Assembly: GCA_005883255.1 (NCBI GenBank)
Contig: VAXS01000119.1
Location: forward strand, 1 to 14,855
Reading direction: 5' to 3'
Source of the DNA: Actinomycetota bacterium
Lineage (GTDB): Bacteria > Actinomycetota > Thermoleophilia > Solirubrobacterales > Solirubrobacteraceae
Length of the DNA: 14,855 nucleotides
The position numbers and the translations under genes are program-made. The notes beneath the pieces are model-generated. The model searched no databases and had not been told where the DNA came from. It was given only the letters and a program-made list of their open reading frames with translations. Position 1 is the first letter of the stretch, and each line of letters starts with the position of its first letter. This document shows, piece by piece, positions 5,845 to 14,855 of the stretch.

Positions 5845-7127
5845 CAGGGCCGGCCGATCCCCTCGTACGTCAGCCCGGCGGCGCGCACCGCCCCCGGGTC
5901 CAGGGCGTTGCGCCCGTCCACCACCAGCGAGCCGCCCATCGCCTCCGCGGCCCGGCTCCAGTCCAGCCCCACCAGCTCCGGCCACTCCGTGACCAGGACC
6001 GCGGCGTCGGCGCCGGCCAGGGCGTCCAGGGCGGTCTGCGAGAACTCGACGCCGGGCATGAGCTCGCGCGCCCGCTCTTCGGCCACGGGGTCGTACGCGT
6101 GCACCCGCGCCCCCTCGGCCAGCAGACGCGCCGAGAGCACCAGCGACGAGGCCTCGCGCATGTCGTCGGTGTCGGGCTTGAAGGCGACGCCCAGCAGCGC
6201 GATCCGCCGGCCCACGAGGTGGCCGAGGTGCTTCTCGAGCTTGGCCACCACGCGCCGCTTCTGCAGCTCGTTGACTTCGATGACCGCCCCCAGGAGCTGG
6301 AAGTGGTAGCCGGAGTTGCCGGCCAGTTGCTTCAGCGCCGACACGTCCTTGGGAAAGCAACTGCCCCCGAAGCCCAAGCCCGCGTGCAGGAACGACGAGC
6401 CGATCCGGCCGTCGAGCCCCATGCCCCGGGCCACCTCGACCACGTCGGCGCCGGTCTCCTCGCACACGTTGGCGATCTCGTTGATGAACGAGATCTTGGT
6501 GGCCAGGAAGGCGTTCGAGGCCAGCTTGACCATCTCGGCGCTGGACACGTCGGTGCGGATCGCGGGGGCGCCCAGCGGCGCGTACAGCTCGGCCACAGCG
6601 TCGCCCGCCCAGCCGCCGTCGTCGCCGATCACCACGCGGTCGGGATGGCGGAAGTCGCGCAGGGCCGACCCCTCGCGCAGGAACTCCGGGCAGGAGACGT
6701 AGGCCAGCTCGCCCTTGCCCTGGTCGGCCAGCAGGCGGCGCACCGTCGTGCCGGTCCCCACCGGCACGGTGGACTTCATCACCAGCGCGTGGCGGTCCGA
6801 GGCGGGCAGCGAGTCCACCACGGCCAGCACGGCGCTGAGGTCGGCGTCGCCGGAGTAGGTCGGGGGCGTCCCCACGGCCACGAGCAGCAGCCGGGCGTGC
6901 TCGAGCGCGGGGCCCAGGTCGGTGGAGAAGTGCAGGCGGTCGCGCTGCTCGGCCACCACCTCCTCCAGCCCGGGCTCGTGGATCGGGATCTGGCCCGCCC
7001 GGAGCGCCGCGATCTTGGCCTCGTCGACGTCCACGCACCACACCTCCGAGCCCAGCTCGGCGAAGCCGGCGGCCGTCACCAGCCCCACGTAGCCCGTCCC
7101 GATGACCCCGACCGGCGCGCGACTCAC
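5844..7127 (-). CDS. ugd: UDP-glucose 6-dehydrogenase
   Basis: Oxidises UDP-glucose to UDP-glucuronate with two NAD+, supplying acidic sugar for envelope polysaccharides. The protein is 427 residues, normal for the family. Domains in order: NAD-binding Rossmann domain with GVIGTGYVGL (7-16) and VAVGTPP (83-89); central dimerisation helices with EMVKLASNAFLATKISFINE (198-217); the active-site motif GFGGSCFPKD (252-261) with catalytic C257; and the C-terminal UDP-binding domain with LLGVAFKPDTDD (311-322) and YDP (345-347). Related nucleotide-sugar dehydrogenases (UDP-ManNAc or GDP-mannose dehydrogenase) share the fold. The GFGGSCFPKD and FKPDTDDMR motifs favour the UDP-glucose enzyme. The start is a GTG that overlaps the TGA of the LCP gene by 4 nt (GTGA), with no separate ribosome site visible. 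Confidence 0.95.
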   Translation of the reverse strand: MSRAPVGVIGTGYVGLVTAAGFAELGSEVWCVDVDEAKIAALRAGQIPIHEPGLEEVVAEQRDRLHFSTDLGPALEHARLLLVAVGTPPTYSGDADLSAVLAVVDSLPASDRHALVMKSTVPVGTGTTVRRLLADQGKGELAYVSCPEFLREGSALRDFRHPDRVVIGDDGGWAGDAVAELYAPLGAPAIRTDVSSAEMVKLASNAFLATKISFINEIANVCEETGADVVEVARGMGLDGRIGSSFLHAGLGFGGSCFPKDVSALKQLAGNSGYHFQLLGAVIEVNELQKRRVVAKLEKHLGHLVGRRIALLGVAFKPDTDDMREASSLVLSARLLAEGARVHAYDPVAEERARELMPGVEFSQTALDALAGADAAVLVTEWPELVGLDWSRAAEAMGGSLVVDGRNALDPGAVRAAGLTYEGIGRP

Positions 7128-8569
7128 TGCCCGATGCGCTGCAGGGACCCGGCGATCGCCAGCATCTGCTTGTTGCTGAGCGAGAGGGTCAAGGTATTCG
7201 CCACCCAGTACACGGCGCGTTTCGTCGTCAGCGCGACCAGCCGCAGCTGGTTGCCCACGTAGTAGAGGTCGAGCTTGCGGCCGTTCACCTTCCGGCTCTC
7301 GTCGGGCTTGTCGAGCAGCGGCGGGTTGACCCAGGTCATGCCCTGGATCCCGTAGTACTCGCCGAAGCCGCCCTTGTTGACCACCATCCGGTAGGCCTGG
7401 TGGCGCCGCCCGTTGAGGTCGTCGATCGTGTAGGTGCGCGCCGTGTCGACGTAGCTCGCCCCGATGCTCTCGAGGCGCGGGTACAGCACGGGGAAGCCCA
7501 CGTGCGGCGCGGCCTCGATCGCCTGGTCCTCGCCCGAGGTCTTGGCCTGCTGGAGGCCCAGCGAGGCCAGCGTCGGCGCCCGGCCGGGGCGCCGCGGGGG
7601 CGCCGGGGTCGCGCTCCGGGGCGCCGCGTCAACGTGCAGGAACTCGTGCACGGTGGCGGCGATCTGCTCCGGGCTGGCGGTCACGTAGGAGGGACCGAGG
7701 GCGGCCCGGAAGTGGACCTCGCGCACCGGGCGGCCGGCCGAGAAGGCCACCAGCTTGGCCAGGCGCAGGATCTGCTGCGTGCCGCGGATGTCGGTGTCGG
7801 CGTAGCGCCCGAACAGCTTGGCGAACGACAGGTAGTCGTTGACGATCTTCTGGACGCCGCCCTGCTGCTTGGCCTGGCGGATGAAGTCCTGCTGGCGGGC
7901 GGCGCGGACGAGGTCGGTGTCGGTGTGGCGGTAGCGCACGTAGTCGAGCGCGTCGCTGCCGCACAGCTTCTGGTAGCCGGGCTTGATGTTGATCGAGGCG
8001 TAGGAGACGTCGGCATTGAAGTAGCGGCGGTCGATGTCCGCGTACACGCAGCCCACCTTGTTGACCGCGGCCTTGAAGCCCTTGAAGTTGATGTCGACCA
8101 CGTGGTTGATGCGGACCCCCGGGAGATTGGCCTGCACCGTCCGCACCGCCAGCCGGGGTCCGCCGTCCGCGTAGGCGGCGTTGATCTTCGCCGTGCCGTG
8201 GCCGGGGATCAGGACCTTGAGGTCGCGGGGGACGGAGAGCAGCGCCGTGGCGTGCTTGCTGGGGTCCAGGTGGACGAGCATCATCGTGTCCGAGTTCCCC
8301 TTGACCCCCCGGAGCCGGTCGGACTTGCGCACGTCGGAGCCGAGGATGAGGATGGTCTGGGGAGCGCCCGCCTCGGCCGGGGTCAGCTCGGGCACCTTCA
8401 GCGCCTTCTTGTGGCCGTTCTCGCTGATCGCCGAGGCCACGTCACGCACCTTCAGCAGGCCGGCGACGGCGGTGGTGAGCGCGGTCAGCGCGATCACCAG
8501 GCCGCCGGCCATCAGGAAGCGCTTCCACATGTCCCAGGAGAGTCGCGGCGGCCGCTGCGGGTCGTTCAC
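7124..8569 (-). CDS. LytR-CpsA-Psr (LCP) family glycopolymer transferase with extra C-terminal domain
   Basis: Membrane-anchored enzyme that in this family transfers lipid-linked glycopolymers onto peptidoglycan outside the cell. The protein has 481 residues: a short cytosolic N terminus, one membrane helix at about 18-40, and the LCP domain at about 71-235. The domain shows ILILGSDVR (73-81), NSDTMMLVHLDP (92-103), SVPRDLKVLIPG (112-123), KINAAYADGG (128-137) and YRHTDTDLVRAARQQDFI (213-230), with the Arg and Asp residues expected to bind polyprenyl phosphate. A Pro/Arg-rich linker (315-335) leads to a separate domain (350-481) rich in Tyr and Trp and ending NTLTLSLSNKQMLAIAGSL (458-476), which is not part of the core LCP fold. 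The GTG start overlaps the upstream stop (GTGA) and has GGAGG about 7 nt before it. C174 and C203 could form a disulfide. Old annotations often call such proteins transcriptional regulators; that is unlikely. Confidence 0.93.
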   Translation of the reverse strand: MNDPQRPPRLSWDMWKRFLMAGGLVIALTALTTAVAGLLKVRDVASAISENGHKKALKVPELTPAEAGAPQTILILGSDVRKSDRLRGVKGNSDTMMLVHLDPSKHATALLSVPRDLKVLIPGHGTAKINAAYADGGPRLAVRTVQANLPGVRINHVVDINFKGFKAAVNKVGCVYADIDRRYFNADVSYASINIKPGYQKLCGSDALDYVRYRHTDTDLVRAARQQDFIRQAKQQGGVQKIVNDYLSFAKLFGRYADTDIRGTQQILRLAKLVAFSAGRPVREVHFRAALGPSYVTASPEQIAATVHEFLHVDAAPRSATPAPPRRPGRAPTLASLGLQQAKTSGEDQAIEAAPHVGFPVLYPRLESIGASYVDTARTYTIDDLNGRRHQAYRMVVNKGGFGEYYGIQGMTWVNPPLLDKPDESRKVNGRKLDLYYVGNQLRLVALTTKRAVYWVANTLTLSLSNKQMLAIAGSLQRIGQ

Positions 8570-9684
8570 CGGTCGCCTCCGATCGCCCGCAGCCCCGGTC
8601 CCCGCTCCGCGGGCAGGGCGTGGACGAAGGCGCTCAGCGCCTCGCGGTAGCGGACCAGCGAGGAGACCGAGACCCATTCCTCGGGCCCGTGGTGCCCGCC
8701 GCCGCGGGGACCGAACTCCACCGCCGGCACCCCGGCCTCCACGAACGAGACGGCGTCGGAGGCGCCGTCGCGGCCCACGCTGAGGACCTCGCCCTCCACC
8801 GAGCCGCCCACCGCCTGGCGCAGCGCCTCCACGTGCGGGTCGCGCGCGGAGACCAGCACCGGGGCCCGGATGAAGGTCCGGACCACCTCCACGTCGGGGA
8901 TCGACCGGACCTCGGCCAGCAGGTCGCCCGGGTCCTGCTCGGGCAGGTAGCGGATGTCCACGTCGAGCACGCAGGCGTCGGGGACCTTGTTGAGCGCGTC
9001 GCCGCCCAGGATCCGGGCCAGGTTGATCGAGGGGCGGTCGAACAGCTCCGACGACTCCCGGCTGAACGGCAGCGACTCGATCGTGCGGAAGGCGTCGATC
9101 GCCTTTAGGACGGCGTTGTCCCCCAGCCACGGCGTCGAGCCGTGGGCGGAGCGCCCCCCGACCACGATCCGGAAGGCCAGCACGCCCTTGGCCTGGACCC
9201 CGATGTGCAGGTCGGTGGGCTCGCCGGTGATCGCGAAGTCGCCGCCCAGGCCCGCGCGCACCAGCGCGTCGGTGGAGCGGTCGTCCACCTCGTCGGACTC
9301 CTCGTCGGGCACGCACATGAACCGCACCCGCACGTCGCGCTGGCCGGCCACGTCGCGCAGCGCGCACATCATCCCGGCCAGCGCGCCCTTCATGTCGTAG
9401 GCGCCGCGGCCGACCAGGCGATCGCCCTCCAGGCGCGGGTGGAACTGCTCGGGGCGGCCCGGGACCACGTCCAGGTGCCCGTGCAGGACCACGGTGGGCG
9501 TCTCGGCGCCCGGCGGGGCGCCGACTTCGGCCAGGATCACCGGCAGACCCCCGTGCTCTCGGTCGGCGACGTCGATGTCGCGGGAGCCCAGCCAGCCCTT
9601 GACGAAGCCGGCCGCGGCCCGGAGGCCGTCGAGCGTAGAGGTGTCGTAGGTGATGAGGCGCTCGGCTAGGAGCCGCTCGTCCAT
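8566..9684 (-). CDS. M20 family metallopeptidase/deacylase (ArgE/DapE/CPG2-like)
   Basis: A zinc-type cytosolic amidohydrolase of 372 residues that would cleave an N-acyl or peptide bond. Visible signatures: HGHLDVVP (68-75, metal ligand H70, D72 following), GRGAYDMKG (92-100, bridging D97), PDEES (126-130, containing the expected general-base glutamate and a metal ligand), TGEPTD (153-158, E155 ligand) and GGGHHGPEEW (328-337, C-terminal His ligand). The dimerisation lid is at about 165-280 and includes GRSAHGSTPWLGDNA (177-191). The substrate cannot be told: acetylornithine, succinyl-diaminopimelate, acyl amino acids and dipeptides are all possible. The ATG at 9684 has no obvious Shine-Dalgarno. 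It lies 49 bp after atpC and is the first gene of the coupled run; its stop overlaps the LCP start by 4 nt. Confidence 0.92.
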   Translation of the reverse strand: MDERLLAERLITYDTSTLDGLRAAAGFVKGWLGSRDIDVADREHGGLPVILAEVGAPPGAETPTVVLHGHLDVVPGRPEQFHPRLEGDRLVGRGAYDMKGALAGMMCALRDVAGQRDVRVRFMCVPDEESDEVDDRSTDALVRAGLGGDFAITGEPTDLHIGVQAKGVLAFRIVVGGRSAHGSTPWLGDNAVLKAIDAFRTIESLPFSRESSELFDRPSINLARILGGDALNKVPDACVLDVDIRYLPEQDPGDLLAEVRSIPDVEVVRTFIRAPVLVSARDPHVEALRQAVGGSVEGEVLSVGRDGASDAVSFVEAGVPAVEFGPRGGGHHGPEEWVSVSSLVRYREALSAFVHALPAERGPGLRAIGGDR

Positions 9685-9733
9685 CGCGGAAAAGGTAGCG
9701 TGGCCGACCGGCGGACCGGCCGGATCGGGGCCG

Positions 9734-10150
9734 CTAGCCGCCGCCCTCGGCGATTCGCAGGAACGTCTCCCAGCGGTCTTTGTCCCGGGCCGCCATCCGC
9801 CCCTGCTCGCTGTCCTCGTCCGCCGACTCGATCTCGCTCTCGGCCCGCTGCAGCTTCTCGCGCAGGTCGCCGGCGTCCAGCTCCTCCGGCGGGTGGGCCT
9901 GCTCGACCAGGATCAGCGCCCGGTTGCCGCCCACCTGCAGGTACCCCTCGGCCTGGGCGAACTTGATGTAGTCGTTCTCGGACTCGTACAGCCGCAGCTC
10001 GGTGGGATCGAGCATGGCCAGCAGCGGCGTGTGGTTCGCCAGGATCCCGATCGAGCCGGTGGTGGTGCGGGTGGAGAGCAGCTCCACCTCGCCCGACCAC
10101 ACGGCGCCCTCGGGGCTGAGGATCTCGACCGGGAACTTCTCGTGGGCCAT
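9734..10150 (-). CDS. atpC: F1F0 ATP synthase subunit epsilon
   Basis: Central-stalk subunit of F1 that couples gamma to the c-ring and, in bacteria, can inhibit ATP hydrolysis. The protein is 138 residues, the usual length. The N-terminal beta-sandwich (1-85) has FPVEILSPEGAVWSGEVELL (6-25), GSIGILANHTPLLAMLDP (32-49) and EGYLQVGGNRALILVEQA (68-85). A two-helix C-terminal part (90-135) is rich in Glu, Asp, Arg and Lys. The ATG follows the atpD stop after 3 nt, and the gene is last in the ATP synthase order. A short GC hairpin 3' of it is too weak to call as its terminator. Confidence 0.95.
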   Translation of the reverse strand: MAHEKFPVEILSPEGAVWSGEVELLSTRTTTGSIGILANHTPLLAMLDPTELRLYESENDYIKFAQAEGYLQVGGNRALILVEQAHPPEELDAGDLREKLQRAESEIESADEDSEQGRMAARDKDRWETFLRIAEGGG

Positions 10151-10153
10151 GGG

Positions 10154-11752
<1,599 letters not shown>

Positions 11753-11759
11753 TCAGTCG

Positions 11760-12677
11760 TTACCCGGTTAGTCCTTCCGCGCCGGCGACGACCTCCAGGA
11801 TCTCCTGGGTGATCTCCGCCTGGCGGGCGCGGTTCATCTCCAAAGTCAGGTCCTCGATCAGCTCGCCGGCGTTCTCCGAGGCGTTGCGCATCGCGGTCAT
11901 GCGCGCGCCGTGCTCGGAGGCCGTCGACTCCAGCAGCGCCCGGTACACCGAGATCTCCACGTAGTCGGGCACCAGCCGCTGCAGGATCTCCTCCGGCTCG
12001 GGCTCGTACTCGACCAGCGCCCGGTGCGTGTGCGCCGGCTCGTCGCGGTCGGGCTCCTCCTCCTCCTCGTCCTCCTCGCCCATCACCGACGCCCGCTGCA
12101 GGGGCAGCAGGGTCTCGCGCCGGACCACCTGGCGCAGCGGCGAGATGTAGCCGTTGTAGAAGATCTCCACCACGTCCACCTCGTCGTCCACGTAGGTGGC
12201 CATCAGGTCCTCGGCGATCTCGCGGGCGTTGGCGTAGCCCGGCCGGTCGGTGAAGCCCACGTAGCGCCCGGCCAGCTCCTTGCCCCGGAACGTCAGCGAG
12301 GAGACGCCGCGGCGGCCCGAGGCGTAGTAGACGACCGAGCGGCCGTCGGACTCGTGCTCGGACGCCGCCCGCAGGCCGGCGCGCAGGATCTGGGAGTTGA
12401 AGGCCCCGGCCAGCCCGCGGTCGCCGGTCACGAGCAGGAGGCCCACCCGGCGCTGCTCGTCGTGCTCCTGGAGGATCGGGAGGCTGGGCACGTTCTCGGC
12501 CGCCTCGGCGGCCTGGCGCGTCATGCGGCGGATCGCCCCGGCGTAGGGCCGCAGCGCCTCGATGCGCTGCTCGGCCCGGCGCAGGCGCGCCGCCGCCACC
12601 ATCTCCATGGCGCGGGTGATCTTCTCGACGTTCTTGATGCTCCCGATCCGGTTCTGGACGTCGCGCTGGGTCTGCAT
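11760..12677 (-). CDS. atpG: F1F0 ATP synthase subunit gamma, with acidic insert
   Basis: Rotor shaft of F1, turning inside the alpha3beta3 ring. The protein is 305 residues, at the long end for bacteria. The N-terminal coiled-coil helix includes [20 protein letters not shown] (9-28). The Rossmann-like middle has [12 protein letters not shown] (83-94), and the C-terminal helix has [15 protein letters not shown] (260-274) followed by [20 protein letters not shown] (281-300). Residues 200-214 are an acidic insert (11 of 15 Asp or Glu) in the peripheral middle domain. The ATG follows the atpA stop after 3 nt, with GAGG about 12-15 nt upstream. The stop is TAA, unlike the TAG of its neighbours. 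Confidence 0.96.
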   Translation of the reverse strand: MQTQRDVQNRIGSIKNVEKITRAMEMVAAARLRRAEQRIEALRPYAGAIRRMTRQAAEAAENVPSLPILQEHDEQRRVGLLLVTGDRGLAGAFNSQILRAGLRAASEHESDGRSVVYYASGRRGVSSLTFRGKELAGRYVGFTDRPGYANAREIAEDLMATYVDDEVDVVEIFYNGYISPLRQVVRRETLLPLQRASVMGEEDEEEEEPDRDEPAHTHRALVEYEPEPEEILQRLVPDYVEISVYRALLESTASEHGARMTAMRNASENAGELIEDLTLEMNRARQAEITQEILEVVAGAEGLTG

Positions 12678-12680
12678 CGC

Positions 12681-14264
<1,584 letters not shown>

Positions 14265-14266
14265 GG

Positions 14267-14797
14267 CTAGGCCCTCGCTACCTGCTTTCGTAGTCGTTCG
14301 AGGCGGGAGCGGATCGAGGCGTCGAGGATCGCGTTCCCCACGCGCACGACCACGCCCCCCAGGATGTCAGGGTCGACGCGGCTCGTCAGCTCCACCCGCT
14401 GGCCGGTCTGGCTGCCGATCCGCTCGCCGATCTGCTCCACGATCCCCTCGTCGAGCTCGACGGCGCTGGTCACCTGCACGGGCAGCAGCCGGTTCTCGTG
14501 CTCCCACAGCTCGTCGTAGCGGGCGCGGATCCGGAAGATCACGGGCATCCGGTGCTTCTCCAGCAGGAGCTCGAGGAAGTTGACCAGGGTCTCGTCCGCC
14601 CCCTCGACGACCTGGTGCAGGCCCTCCTTCTTCTCGTCCGTGGAGAACTCGGGGGAGAAGAAGAACACCTGCAGCGAGCGCTCTTCGGCCATCGCGTCGG
14701 CGAACTGCCCCAGCTGCTCGCGGATCTCGTCGAGCTTGTCGTGCTCGCGGGCCACCTCGAACAGCGAGCGGGCGTAGACCTGGGCGATCTCCTCCAT
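14267..14797 (-). CDS. atpH: F1F0 ATP synthase subunit delta
   Basis: Peripheral-stalk subunit that joins the top of the alpha3beta3 ring to subunit b. The protein is 176 residues, the usual bacterial length; it is not the long b-delta fusion known from mycobacteria. The N-terminal helical bundle begins [20 protein letters not shown] (4-23). The C-terminal part carries the family signature at about residues 139-165, with [20 protein letters not shown] (143-162). The ATG directly abuts the TAG of the upstream gene, with GGGAG about 7-11 nt before it. Confidence 0.95.
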   Translation of the reverse strand: MEEIAQVYARSLFEVAREHDKLDEIREQLGQFADAMAEERSLQVFFFSPEFSTDEKKEGLHQVVEGADETLVNFLELLLEKHRMPVIFRIRARYDELWEHENRLLPVQVTSAVELDEGIVEQIGERIGSQTGQRVELTSRVDPDILGGVVVRVGNAILDASIRSRLERLRKQVARA

Positions 14798-14855
14798 CTA
14801 GTTCTCCCGCGCCCCCTCCGTCAGGGCCGAGAAGTCGAGCTCGCGCAGGGCCTCC
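14798..14855 (-). CDS. atpF: Probable 3' end of ATP synthase subunit b (18 codons)
   Basis: A frame open to the window edge ends in TAG at 14800-14798, immediately before the atpH ATG. It encodes 18 residues ending LDFSALTEGAREN. The identification rests on gene order (b precedes delta in bacterial atp operons) and tight coupling, because the fragment is too short for recognition by motif. Confidence 0.5.
   Translation of the reverse strand, partial: EALRELDFSALTEGAREN

Noticed and set aside
9702..9721. Possible terminator between atpC and the M20 gene
   Set aside because: GGCCG and CGGCC give only a 5-bp stem with a 10-nt loop, and the nearest T-run on the minus strand is about 10 nt beyond it. 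Too weak to call.

Overview
The window is high-GC DNA with densely packed genes, nearly all on the minus strand. The codon use, the short archaeal/Thermotoga-like form of S-adenosylhomocysteine hydrolase, and a secreted protein of the 'ALGGxAYA...NSVGxAQL' repeat type point to a high-GC actinobacterium. The class Thermoleophilia (Solirubrobacterales and relatives) is the best guess. That placement is inferred from protein flavour, not from a marker gene.

Layout from left to right. (1) 1-482, minus: the N-terminal part of a secreted protein with a cysteine pair, cut by the window edge. (2) 528-2173, minus: a two-gene unit in which a small MerR-type regulator precedes ahcY. (3) 2174-2290: the only intergenic region of any size (117 bp), lying between divergent genes and carrying inverted repeats. 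(4) 2291-2944, plus: the only plus-strand gene, a secreted protein built on eight tandem decapeptides. (5) 2966-9684, minus: a tightly coupled run of six genes. In transcription order these are an M20 metallohydrolase, an LCP (LytR-CpsA-Psr) glycopolymer transferase with an unusual C-terminal domain, UDP-glucose 6-dehydrogenase, a sugar-1-phosphate nucleotidyltransferase (probably GDP-mannose forming), a phosphoglucose/phosphomannose isomerase, and a crotonase-fold protein. Four successive junctions overlap by 1-4 nt and the fifth has a 6-nt gap. (6) 9734-14855, minus: the F1 part of the ATP synthase operon in the usual order delta-alpha-gamma-beta-epsilon, preceded by what is probably the last 18 codons of atpF.

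How the genes work together. The ATP synthase block encodes the catalytic F1 head and its central and peripheral stalks. The sugar block would supply UDP-glucuronate and, with a phosphomannomutase encoded elsewhere, GDP-mannose. The LCP enzyme would attach the finished polymer to the wall, so the run reads as a cell-envelope glycopolymer module. The MerR-ahcY pair suggests transcriptional control of the S-adenosylmethionine cycle.

Most noteworthy: the exact 10-residue periodicity of the plus-strand secreted protein; strongly acidic additions in three F1 subunits (alpha tail, beta tail, gamma insert); the extra C-terminal domain of the LCP protein; and the MerR-ahcY pairing. I see no CRISPR array, mobile element, tRNA, rRNA or defence system. 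Apart from the 117-bp divergent region, intergenic gaps are under 50 bp.
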